DNA from: Tuwongella immobilis
GTDB lineage: Bacteria > Planctomycetota > Planctomycetia > Gemmatales > Gemmataceae
Direction: 5' to 3'
Assembly: GCF_901538355.1 (NCBI RefSeq)
Contig: NZ_LR593887.1
Coordinates: 5,184,920 to 5,248,919 of the forward strand
DNA: 64,000 nt
The position numbers were made by a program, and so were the translations under genes. This document shows positions 1 through 9,200 of this stretch, in pieces. The first letter of the stretch is position 1. Each line of letters begins with the position of its first letter. The notes under the pieces are model-generated. The model was not told the DNA's origin, made no database searches, and saw nothing but the letters and a program-made list of their open reading frames with translations.

Positions 1-1
1 T

Positions 2-502
2 CGACAGCGGCAGTTAAGCCCGAAACTGAAACTGTTCTCGAATCGATACCCGTTTATGCGAAGTTCCGAAACCGTGGTCATGATCGGTGGCGCAACCTGG
101 GCAATGACCACGGTGATGTATCCCGATCGGATCAAATCGCAGCGCGTCGAGTTTTCATCCGCCGACATTCGGGAATTCATGGCTCGCGTGGAGGCGGCCA
201 AAGGCGGCTACCCCACCCCACGGTGGGAGCGAATCGACCAGCTCGCCACGAATTCCCCCTTTGCCAAGGAGGATCTCCGCAGCAACGCACAGTCCCAATT
301 GAAGGCCGTTTTCAAAACCTTCACCCCCGAGCAACTCCATGCAGCGGCACTGATTCTGCTCAGTTCCGATGAGCAATTTCGCTTCGATCAAGCGATTCTC
401 GGCAAGAAACGCACGCTGGTGTTTGACCGCGCCGGGCTGAATGCGTGGATGTTCGGAATGGTTCGCACGGCAGTCGAACAACAAGTGACCCGTCAACCCT
501 GA
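2..502 (+). CDS. Ppx/GppA-like phosphatase family protein, 5' end outside window
   Basis: The reading frame is open from base 2 and ends with TGA at 500-502, so only the C-terminal ~166 residues are present. The ATG at 56 is internal. The codons before it (…LSPKLKLFSNRYPF) align with the segment before the same motif in the next gene. The signature is VVMIGGATWAM, the glycine-rich strand of the actin-like ASKHA ATPase fold found in exopolyphosphatase/GppA proteins. The rest (…FTPEQLHAAALILLSS…RAGLNAWMFG) matches the C-terminus of the gene at 583 almost segment by segment, so the two are tandem duplicates 80 nt apart. Activity on polyphosphate or pppGpp is inferred from the family only. The catalytic N-terminal half is not visible. 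Confidence 0.75.
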   Translation, partial: RQRQLSPKLKLFSNRYPFMRSSETVVMIGGATWAMTTVMYPDRIKSQRVEFSSADIREFMARVEAAKGGYPTPRWERIDQLATNSPFAKEDLRSNAQSQLKAVFKTFTPEQLHAAALILLSSDEQFRFDQAILGKKRTLVFDRAGLNAWMFGMVRTAVEQQVTRQP

Positions 503-582
503 TTCGTTCGGGAACCGCATTGGAGTGGGTTCCCGGATTCACCGACCTGATTTCACCGATTCGCATCAACGAAGGAGTTCCC

Positions 583-2010
583 ATGATTCCGATGATTTTG
601 TGGATGTCCCTGACCTCGATCAGCCAAGCAACCCCCGCGCCGGCAGTCACGCCGGGCATCTATGCGGGGATTGAGTGTGGATCGAAGGGCATCAAGGCGA
701 TTGCCGTCCAACTCGATGCCGACCCGGCGGTGCCGGTGAAGGTGCTGGGCCAAAAGGTCATCAACACCACGCTGATGGAAATTGACGCCAACGGCATCCG
801 CCCGCAGGCACTGACGGAAACCGTGCAAGCAATCGATCAATTGCAACAATGGCTGCGGAAGGAACATCAAGTGCCCACCGAGCGGGTGCGCATCATCGCC
901 AGCTCGGCAGTCGCCCAACTGCCCGGATTCGATCGCTTGCAGGCCGCCGTTCAATCCCAATTGAATCGCCCGCTGAGCGGACTCTCCGAACGGGCCGAAG
1001 TGCAATCGCTGCTCGATGGCTTGGCACTGCGAAGCGGCGATGCCCCCGAAGCTAGCATCGACATTGGCAGCGGCAATACCAAAGGTGGATTCTTGGATTC
1101 GACCGGCACGCTGAAGTTCTTCGCCCTGCCCATGGGAAGCGTCTCCACCACCATGGCGTTGCGAGCGATCGAACCGCTGACCCCGCAGACCGTTGCGGAT
1201 TTCCAGAAGGCGGAAATCGCCCCGAAACTCAACGAGGCACTACTCCCGATTCGGAATCAGAAAAATCTGACGGAAATCACGATGACCGGTGGAGCCGTCT
1301 GGGCTATGACCACGATTCTGTTCCCCGAGCAGATTCAACAAGAACGGGTGCGATTCACCGTGGCCGACCTCAACCGCTACGCCGCGGCGATGACCGCCAA
1401 GCCCGGCGAATTGCCCCAGGTGGCGCTGGAATCGATCTCCGACCCCAAAATTCGAGAAGCCGCCCGGAAAGAATTGACGACCGTGCTGCGTGTGTTCACG
1501 CCAGAAAACCTGCTCGCAGGCTCGGTTCTGCTGCAATCGCTGGGCAACTCGCTGCAAGATCGCAACCCGCAGTTCACCTTCCGTCGCAGTGGCTTGAACG
1601 CCTGGATCTTGGCACAAGCGATTCAATCCAGCGGAAAAGCGATTCCGCAAGGATCGTCGAAGCCGCAACCGCAACCGGGGATCTCGTCCCGCTCGCAAAA
1701 ACCGAACGATGCCCCCGCTCCCGCACCGACTCCAGCGCCCGCACCGACTCCAGCGCCCGCACCGACTCCAGTGCCAATGGATCCGATTCCGCACACGGCT
1801 CCTCACGCGATGCCGTGCCCATGTCCCACGCCGATGCTCGGTGGGATGCCGTACTCTCCGCCGATGTTGTGGTATGCCCCGGTTCCGACGAGTGGCCGCA
1901 TCCCCTTCCACTGCCCGCCGACGTTGGTGTGGGTTACTTCGCCTGCGGTCCCGTGCGCTCCGCCGGTGATGTGGACGGTTCGCCCAGTCCGCCCCTGGCA
2001 TTGTCGATAA
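583..2010 (+). CDS. Ppx/GppA-like protein with signal peptide and Pro/Met/Cys-rich tail
   Basis: 475 residues. I start at the ATG at 583, preceded by GAAGGAG with good spacing. The longer open frame from 445 would overlap the previous gene. The N-terminus MIPMILWMSLTSISQA looks like an export signal. The ASKHA-fold motifs are present: GIYAGIECGSKGIKAIAV (phosphate-1-like), ASIDIGSGNTKGGFL (phosphate-2-like) and ITMTGGAVWAM (adenosine-type loop). These place it with exopolyphosphatase/GppA phosphatases. From about residue 375 it changes to a PAPTPAP repeat and then a Met/Pro/Cys/Trp-rich tail ending RPWHCR. Tail and signal suggest a surface or periplasmic location, unusual for a family that is normally cytoplasmic. 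It is a duplicate of the upstream gene. Substrate unknown. Confidence 0.8.
   Translation: MIPMILWMSLTSISQATPAPAVTPGIYAGIECGSKGIKAIAVQLDADPAVPVKVLGQKVINTTLMEIDANGIRPQALTETVQAIDQLQQWLRKEHQVPTERVRIIASSAVAQLPGFDRLQAAVQSQLNRPLSGLSERAEVQSLLDGLALRSGDAPEASIDIGSGNTKGGFLDSTGTLKFFALPMGSVSTTMALRAIEPLTPQTVADFQKAEIAPKLNEALLPIRNQKNLTEITMTGGAVWAMTTILFPEQIQQERVRFTVADLNRYAAAMTAKPGELPQVALESISDPKIREAARKELTTVLRVFTPENLLAGSVLLQSLGNSLQDRNPQFTFRRSGLNAWILAQAIQSSGKAIPQGSSKPQPQPGISSRSQKPNDAPAPAPTPAPAPTPAPAPTPVPMDPIPHTAPHAMPCPCPTPMLGGMPYSPPMLWYAPVPTSGRIPFHCPPTLVWVTSPAVPCAPPVMWTVRPVRPWHCR
1723..1776 (+). repeat. 18-nt tandem repeat, three copies, coding
   Basis: The unit gcaccgactccagcgccc occurs at 1723-1740 and 1741-1758, with a third copy at 1759-1776 carrying a c-to-t change and a different last base. 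It encodes the APTPAP linker of the Ppx/GppA-like protein. Copy number could vary by slippage. Confidence 0.85.
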
Positions 2011-2036
2011 AGTTGCCCGATCGTCCGCAACGATTC

Positions 2037-2076
2037 GCCCCCGATGATCTTCCGCAAGCGGTTGGTCATCGGGGGC
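2037..2076. terminator. Convergent hairpin terminator candidate
   Basis: A perfect 11-bp stem (gcccccgatga / tcatcgggggc) with an 18-nt loop lies in the 99-nt gap between two convergent genes. There is no T-run on either side. Confidence 0.65.
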
Positions 2077-2109
2077 TTCGGTACGTTCAGTTGCAACATG
2101 CCGGAAAGA

Positions 2110-5100
2110 TTATTTCACCGGATTCGCTTCGATGAGTGCCTCCGCGAATGCTTTTCCGATGGGGGCCATGATTTTGGCCGCGCCGAGATAGTGGTACCCA
2201 CCATTGGAAACGCCCGTTTGCAGCCGCTTGAGCTCGTCCGGCTTGAATTCCTTTTCCAGTGCGATCTTCCGGGCGGCCTGCTTCTGCTGCTCCTTGGGCT
2301 GCGGTTTCGCCTTGCGGAATTCCTGCTCCAACTGGTTGAAGACGCGCTCCCGCCGCTCGACGAACGAATCTAACTCATCGTCCCAGAATGCGGCCGTCTC
2401 CACGACGAACACGTTCCCTTGGAATTCGGGGAGCATCGCGGGTTTCCGTTGAGCGGCGCGGAAGTGCATCATCGGCGGCGTCTTGTCCCCACGGCGGCCA
2501 TCGATCCCCATGACACCGATGACGAACGGAAGTTTCGGGGCCGACAGATCCTTCCGCACATCCCGAATGAAATGCGCGAGCAGGTCGGCGTATTGGTCAT
2601 ACCCACCGGCTTGGTTCTGTTTCGGATACACTCCGCCATCCACATAGTCGTTGAACCCCTGGAACCAGACGAACCCGGCCAATTCGTACCCCTGATTCGC
2701 ATCATAATCGGGCACGACCCGCTTGATGTCCTTCAGGACGTGCTTCACATGGGCGATCATCTCGCGGTAGAACATGCCCGTGGCGGCGGCCTTCTCGGCA
2801 TAAAACTTGGGCCGATCCTCCAATTTCGGAACGCCATGGGCCCCCTTGGGATACTTGTCCCAAAGTTCCTGAGTTTCCTTAGCCAAGACGAACGGTCCAC
2901 CACTTGGCGGACGAAAATCGGTGTGCAGGCTCCGACCGCCCCAGGAGGTTTTGATGAGCAGAATCGGCTCGTTCAACTGGTCTTCCAGCGTCAGACCGAA
3001 GGTATATTCCGGCCCGATGCGGTTGCCGCCCACGCCGAATGCACCGTAACCCACGGTCAGCTTGCCGGTTTGCTCGCGGAGATCGGAATAGGCATCGCCC
3101 TGACAGCCAACGGAGGTAATCCACACCTTCTCGCTGACTCGCGGCTTGCCGTTCGCATCCTGCATCTGCTTCAGAAGCGGGGCGGTCTTCGGATCGCTGG
3201 CGAGACTCTCGAAGGTGGTCACACTCGCGTGCCCCTGCATATTCGACTGCCCGGCGAGAATGAACACCTTGAGCGGACGTTTCGCCGGTGCCTTGCTCGA
3301 CTGCTTCGCCGCCGGCTTGGCCTGAATCCGGATCAGTTCCGGGGTCTCCGTCGATGCCTGGATGGCGCGGATGGTATCCCGCACCGACTTGGCCTTTTGT
3401 TTCATCAACTCCCGAGGAAAGTCCGGCTCGTCCTTCTCGAAATAGTTGGCCAGTGCGGTCAATTCCGGGATGACGGCCTTGGCGTGCGTCCCGTAGCTGA
3501 GCAGAATCTTCATCAGCTCCGGCGTGCGTTCTTGGCTATTCCACGGATTCTGTTCCCGCGTGTATTTCACACACGCCTGAATCCCCTCTTCGATTCGGTT
3601 CTTGGCGAAGAGGTGAAGCCCTTCGACACGGATCGAATCCGCGAACATCTCCCCACTCGGGGCCGGCTCCAGAATCGCCCGGTGAATCGCGGGCAACAGC
3701 GGCTTGATTTCGCTGTCGGACAAGTTCCGATACACGGAACCGAAACTCCCACGCGCCCGCCCGTCTTCATTCTTCAGGCCAGCCCGCACGGCCTTGTACA
3801 ACGCCTCGCGGTCCACACCATCGAGCGATCCGCGGAGCATGCCGTTATCGTCGAACAGAGCGAAGGCGAGATACCGCTGTTGCATGCCGCGCGGGTCGTT
3901 GACTGGATCCACTTCGACCAGCAATTCGAGCAGTTTGGGAATCGTCGGTTTGGCGGCCGGTCCGATCGCGGCGAGTGCTTCCGCCGCTTTGACGCGGAGC
4001 CAAAGATCGGATTGCAGCAGGCATTTCCGCAGCGGCTCTACCGCCGACTCACAACGCCTCCCGAGTGCGATCACGGCCTGACAAGCGCCGTACCGCGCCT
4101 CCAGGGTGGGCGAATCGAACCGCTTCACAATCGCCGCAACCGGGACATCCTTGCGACGGGCCAACGCCATGGCCGCCCGCTCCCGCACAATCGGCGACCA
4201 ACTGCCCAGGCGTTCGATGAGTTGTTCGATGGTCATTCGGTCATACGCACCGAAGCGGTTTTTGTTGTCCCACCCGCGACCATCGGCGATCAGCGATTCC
4301 GCAGCGGCGGCATCCAATTGCGGAATGAGTCGTTTCCCGCGACCGGTGATGCGAAGCTTTTGGAGCGGCATCGCATAGGCGAGCAGATAGGTGCCTGTGG
4401 CGTCCCACCCCTCGAAACTGTCCGCATCGTTTTCCGGCGGGCCTTGGTGCGGGTAGCTGCCATCCCATCGGCGGGCCAAGTCGAAATACCAACTGCCAAA
4501 TTCCGTCATCCACGCCCCGGCGGCATTCGCGCCCGACAGCGCCACTCCGGGCATGGCCCACAGCATGTTGAAGTAGTTGCCCGTGTGCCCACAATCCCGC
4601 TCCGCCCCGTGCGCTGCCACACTCATCCGCGAGAAGAATTCGGCACCCGTCGCATCACCCAGCGCATGGAACAGAACCGCCGCCATGCCACACTTGCCGT
4701 TATCTTCGTGCCCTTCCATCCATGGCGCATGATCGCCATACGGAATCGCCCCTTTGCCGATGTAAAAGCGCAGCAGCTTGGCACTTCGTTCGATCGCGGT
4801 GGCAACCGCGGCGTCCTTCACTCCAGCTTCGCGAGCCAGCACCAGCCCCGTCGTCAGCACCAATCCGGGCGAGTTCATCATTCCGTAGCCGCCCAATCGG
4901 CCGTCCGGAATAGCGAAGCCGTGGCCCCACGAGCCGACCGCGCTTTGCCCCCGAGCGGCTTCTCGGGCGAGCCGCTCCAAGCCCGGAACCACCGACGCAT
5001 CCCCAGTCGCCAGAACGTATTCAGACAAAAACAGCATGCAATAGCCGTAATACCACGTCTGCATGCTCTGGGCTTTGAACTGAGACACCCACTCGGCTTC

Positions 5101-5730
5101 CCGTTTCACCAGCGGCAGATAATCGGCATTCCCGCTCGCCAACAACGCCAGCGCGTTGAGCGACCGGGGAATCGCGTCCATCTCCGCATAGTCCGATTGG
5201 GACATACGTTCCGCCAGCCGCTTGCACCCCTGTTCGAGCAGGAGTTTCGACTTGTCGCATTCGAACGGAGCCGTCGCGCCATAACTCCCCAACACGGGAA
5301 GGGTTAGCGTCACGTCTTCCGACTTGCCCGCACGCCAACGGGTCATCGTGAGTTTGCCGCCGCCAGCGCTCGATTCGGCTGCGGTGATGGCTTTGCCCGA
5401 TTCCGTGCGTGGGTCGTACCGGAATGGCTGGCCGCCCACGCCGAGGATCACGTCGCCAATCCGGAACACGCCCGCTGCCGGCGATCCCGGTTCGACTTTC
5501 GTAATCCGAATTTGACGGGCATCAGTCGTCACCAACTTGTCGCAGTAGATCCAGCCACGAAGCCCGGTCGGCCCGAGATTCCAATCGTGTCTGGCACCTT
5601 TCGGAATTTTCGCGCCATTCGTGAAATCGGGCACAGGCGTCTCATCGTTCGGAGCCGCAGTCGCCGTGGATGCGAATATCGCCACGACGAAGACGCTCAC
5701 GATTCGATATGCAAGCGAATCAATGGTCAT
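2110..5730 (-). CDS. Secreted PDZ - DUF6288 - HEAT - sialate O-acetylesterase-like fusion
   Basis: 1206 residues. The start is ATG at 5728-5730, preceded by AAGGA at 8-nt spacing. The frame is open for 64 more codons upstream, but those look non-coding. MTIDSLAYRIVSVFVVAIFA…ATA is a signal peptide. Residues ~60-150 form a PDZ-like domain (ITKVEPGSPAAGVFRIGDVI). Residues ~160-520 resemble the alpha/alpha-barrel DUF6288 region, with MAAVLFHALGD and LSGANAAGAWMTEFGSWYFDL-type helices. HEAT-type repeats follow (~540-780). The last ~390 residues are an SGNH/sialate-acetylesterase domain: nucleophile block FILAGQSNMQG (~820), VWFQGFNDY, and a C-terminal GGYHYLGAAK supplying the catalytic His. Role is probably extracytoplasmic deacetylation of a glycan; the rest is inferred. 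It is divergent from the ThuA fusion gene. Confidence 0.85.
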   Translation of the reverse strand: MTIDSLAYRIVSVFVVAIFASTATAAPNDETPVPDFTNGAKIPKGARHDWNLGPTGLRGWIYCDKLVTTDARQIRITKVEPGSPAAGVFRIGDVILGVGGQPFRYDPRTESGKAITAAESSAGGGKLTMTRWRAGKSEDVTLTLPVLGSYGATAPFECDKSKLLLEQGCKRLAERMSQSDYAEMDAIPRSLNALALLASGNADYLPLVKREAEWVSQFKAQSMQTWYYGYCMLFLSEYVLATGDASVVPGLERLAREAARGQSAVGSWGHGFAIPDGRLGGYGMMNSPGLVLTTGLVLAREAGVKDAAVATAIERSAKLLRFYIGKGAIPYGDHAPWMEGHEDNGKCGMAAVLFHALGDATGAEFFSRMSVAAHGAERDCGHTGNYFNMLWAMPGVALSGANAAGAWMTEFGSWYFDLARRWDGSYPHQGPPENDADSFEGWDATGTYLLAYAMPLQKLRITGRGKRLIPQLDAAAAESLIADGRGWDNKNRFGAYDRMTIEQLIERLGSWSPIVRERAAMALARRKDVPVAAIVKRFDSPTLEARYGACQAVIALGRRCESAVEPLRKCLLQSDLWLRVKAAEALAAIGPAAKPTIPKLLELLVEVDPVNDPRGMQQRYLAFALFDDNGMLRGSLDGVDREALYKAVRAGLKNEDGRARGSFGSVYRNLSDSEIKPLLPAIHRAILEPAPSGEMFADSIRVEGLHLFAKNRIEEGIQACVKYTREQNPWNSQERTPELMKILLSYGTHAKAVIPELTALANYFEKDEPDFPRELMKQKAKSVRDTIRAIQASTETPELIRIQAKPAAKQSSKAPAKRPLKVFILAGQSNMQGHASVTTFESLASDPKTAPLLKQMQDANGKPRVSEKVWITSVGCQGDAYSDLREQTGKLTVGYGAFGVGGNRIGPEYTFGLTLEDQLNEPILLIKTSWGGRSLHTDFRPPSGGPFVLAKETQELWDKYPKGAHGVPKLEDRPKFYAEKAAATGMFYREMIAHVKHVLKDIKRVVPDYDANQGYELAGFVWFQGFNDYVDGGVYPKQNQAGGYDQYADLLAHFIRDVRKDLSAPKLPFVIGVMGIDGRRGDKTPPMMHFRAAQRKPAMLPEFQGNVFVVETAAFWDDELDSFVERRERVFNQLEQEFRKAKPQPKEQQKQAARKIALEKEFKPDELKRLQTGVSNGGYHYLGAAKIMAPIGKAFAEALIEANPVK

Positions 5731-6212
5731 CAACTGATCCTTGTGGGGAGATGGGTCGGTTTGTCGTTCGTTCCCAATGGCACCCATCGGTTCCACTCTT
5801 CCCAAGCGAACCACGGTTGGATTGGTGTCACAATCCTGCCCGCAGCGAACGAGCGATCGAAGTGATTCGAGACACGACGGATTGTCGGTTTCGGACTTCT
5901 GGCTGGTACACTCCTTGGACAATTTACGTTGCCTGTCGCCGATTTACCAGCGCGAAGTTCACAGCATCTTTTCAAAAATCACCGCTGATGCGAAGTTCAA
6001 CACTCCAACCACATCCAGAATGCCCCCATGGCATCAAAATCGTTCACCGACACGCCCATGGGAATGCGGTGGGGGGTCGCCGACCGTCAACGATTGCTCG
6101 CCTTTATGATCGTCCGCAGGTAGCATTCCGGACAAATGGCTTGCGGCCTGGCGAGCATCACGGGATGATGACAGAACTCAGGTTTCTTGTTCTCATCGAC
6201 ATGAGGTTGGGC
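5731..6212. other. 482-nt divergent intergenic region
   Basis: This lies between the starts of two divergent giant genes, so it must hold both promoters. Both flanking frames stay open into it (to 5922 on -, from 5670 on +), but the predicted peptides have biased, non-family composition and lack ribosome sites. I found no convincing -35/-10 pair, hairpin or small RNA. Confidence 0.5.
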
Positions 6213-9200
6213 ATGGTTCGCTTTCTTTTCATGGGATTGCTGGCCCTCTTCGCCAGTTCGGTTACGTCACCGCAGGCGGGTGCACAAACACCCAAACCAC
6301 CAGCCGATTCGCATCGATTGCGGATTCTCTTTCTGGGCGACAATGGCCACCATCGGCCGGCGGATCGCTTCCGGCAATTGCTCCCGGTGATGGAACAGCG
6401 TGGCATTGAATTGGTCTATACCGACCGAGTCGATTCGCTGACACCACAACGACTTGCGAAATTTGATGGGCTGATGGTTTATGCCAATATCGACACCATC
6501 GCCCCCGAACCCGAGCAGGCGATTCTCAACTTCGTCGAACAAGGTCACGGGCTAATTGCGCTGCACTGTGCCTCGTACTGTTTTCGCAATTCGCCGAAGC
6601 TGGTCGCGCTGATGGGCGGCCAGTTTCAGCGTCACGGAACGGGCGTGTTCCGCGTGGAGTCGGCCATCGGTGAGCATCCGCTGCTGCACGATTTCGACAG
6701 CTTTGAAAGCTGGGACGAAACCTATGTGCATACGCTGCATAATGATACGAATCGCACCGTGCTGGAATATCGCCGGGAAGGCAACCAGCGTGAGCCGTGG
6801 ACGTGGGTGCGGACAGAAGGCAAAGGCCGGGTCTTTTACACCGCCTGGGGGCATGATGAACGCACCTGGAGTCATGCCGGGTTTCACAATCTGGTGGAGC
6901 GCGGCGTGCGTTGGGCAGTCGGGGAAGATCTCTCGAAGGTACCCGCGTATCGGGATCGTCCGAAGATGACTCAACCGCAGGCCACCGCCAAGCCGTTTAC
7001 CTATTCCCCCGCGACGATTCCATTTTACCCCAAGAGCGATACCTGGGGCGTTTCTGCACCGCCGATCAAGCAGATGCAAGATCCCCTGTCGGCAACGGAT
7101 TCGATGACGCATCTCGTGCATCCCAACGACTTTGTGGTTCGTCTGTTCGCCTCGGAAGAACAGCTTGGCGGCAAACCACTCTGCATGAATTGGGACCATC
7201 AGGGGCGATTGTGGGCCGCCATCACGGTGGATTACCCCAACGAACTTCAGCCTGCGGGGAAAGGGCGGGATCGCATCGTCATTGCCGAAGACACCACCGG
7301 CGATGGCCTGGCCGATCGCGTGACGACCTTTGCCGACGGGTTGAGCATACCCACGTCCATGACCTTCGCTCGCGGCGGTCTGGTGGTGCATGCGGCCCCG
7401 GATACGCTGCTGCTGACCGACACCAACGGCGACGGCAAAGCCGACAAGCGCGAGGTGCTGTTCACCGGCTGGGGCACCAACGACACCCACGCCGGGCCGA
7501 GCAATCTGCAATACGGGCTGGATAACCAACTGTACGGCATTGTGGGATACAGTGGTTATCATGGCGAAGTACACGGTGAAGCACACGACTTCCGCCAGGG
7601 CTTCTATCGCTTCCAGCCGGATGGCTCGCGGCTCGAATTTCTGCGCAGTACCAACAACAACTCCTGGGGGGTGGGCATCTCGGAAGAAGGGCTGATTTTC
7701 GGCTCCACCGCGAATGGTTGTCCGAGCGTGTTTCTTGGGATTCCGAATCGGGTCTACGAGCGCGTGCGCGGCTGGTCCGCGACGGTGCTGCCGAATATCG
7801 CCCTGGAAAATCGCTATCAGCCGATCACCGACAAAGTGCGGCAAGTCGATTGGCACGGCGGGTTTACGTCGGCGGCAGGGCACGCATTGTACACCGCCCG
7901 CACCTACCCGATGGAATACTGGAATCGCACCGCGTTTGTCAGCGATCCAACCGGGCACCTGACCGCCACGTTTGTGCTGCAACCGGCGGGTTCGAATTTC
8001 ATCGCCCGATACGGCTGGAATCTGCTCGCCTCGCAGGATGAATGGACGGCACCGATTGCGGCCGAAGTTGGGCCGGATGGCTGTGTCTGGGTCATCGATT
8101 GGTACAACTACATTGTGCAGCACAATCCCACGCCGGTGGGCTTCAAGACCGGCAAGGGCAATGCCTATGAGACACCGCTGCGGGACCAAAAACGCGGTCG
8201 CATCTATCGGCTTGTCCCCCGCCAATCGCCGAATCTCCCGGTATCGGATTGGTCGCTGAAGGATGCCACCCCAGAAAAGCTCGTGCAGACGTTGAAGCAC
8301 ACGAATTTCTTCTGGCGACGACATGCCCAACGATTGCTGGTGGAACGCGGCAACCCCGATGTGGCGGCGGCACTGGAAGGGCTGATCGCCGATCAAACGG
8401 TGGATGCCATCGGATTGAATCCGGCCGCGATTCATGCGTTGTGGACGCTCCACGGCCTGAAATTGCTCGACGGTTCGCGGCCGCAATCGCTGCATGCGGT
8501 GGAATCGGCGGTGCAGCATCCCTCGGCGGGGGTCCGTCGCAATGCGGTGCAACTGATTTCGGCGTCACGGCTTACGCACCTGACGAAGCAACGACAACTC
8601 CTGCTCACCGACCGCGATCCCCAGGTGCGATTGGCGGCGTATTTGGCCTTGGCCGAACTCGACCCCAGCGCGGAAATCGCCCAGGAGATTCTCGCCCAAC
8701 TCAATCAAGCCGAAGTCCGAGCCGACCGGCAATGGCGAGATGCGTTGACTGCCGCCGCCGCTCGACACGATGTCCCCTTTCTGAGCGCGGCATTGGGCCA
8801 ATCCACACTCGATCCCGAAGTGCTTGCCATTGTGGGGATTGTGGCAGAACACCTGGCTCGCGGAGGAGACAGCGGGAGCATCAGCCAACTGCTGACCGCC
8901 CTACCCGAAACGCCGAACGCGATGGGGTTAGCCCGATTGGTCAACGGCCTGAATCAGGGCTGGCCACGCGGGAAAGTCCCGCCGTTCACCCCCGAGGCAG
9001 TCGCTCGCCTTCAAAAGATCATCGAACGCGCGCCAGCCACCACGCAAAGCACGCTCGTGCGATTGGCCACCCGTTGGAAAATCCCCGGCATCACCGAGCG
9101 CATCCAGTCGGTCCGCAAGCAGTTGCTGGAATCGATTGTACAGTCCGATCGCCCGGAGGCCGAACGACTTGCGGCAATTCGGGAGTTCATCGGTCTGAGT

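Noticed and set aside
2419-5307. 962-aa open frame on + opposite the DUF6288-esterase gene
   Set aside because: No signal, family motif or ribosome site; Arg/His/Gln/Pro-rich composition typical of an antisense shadow in GC-rich DNA.
5731-5922. Upstream extension of the DUF6288-esterase gene
   Set aside because: The ATG at 5730 has a proper ribosome site and gives an N-terminal signal peptide; the extension would bury it.
6552-8552. 666-aa open frame on - opposite the ThuA fusion
   Set aside because: Antisense to clear, conserved coding sequence and without recognisable domains.
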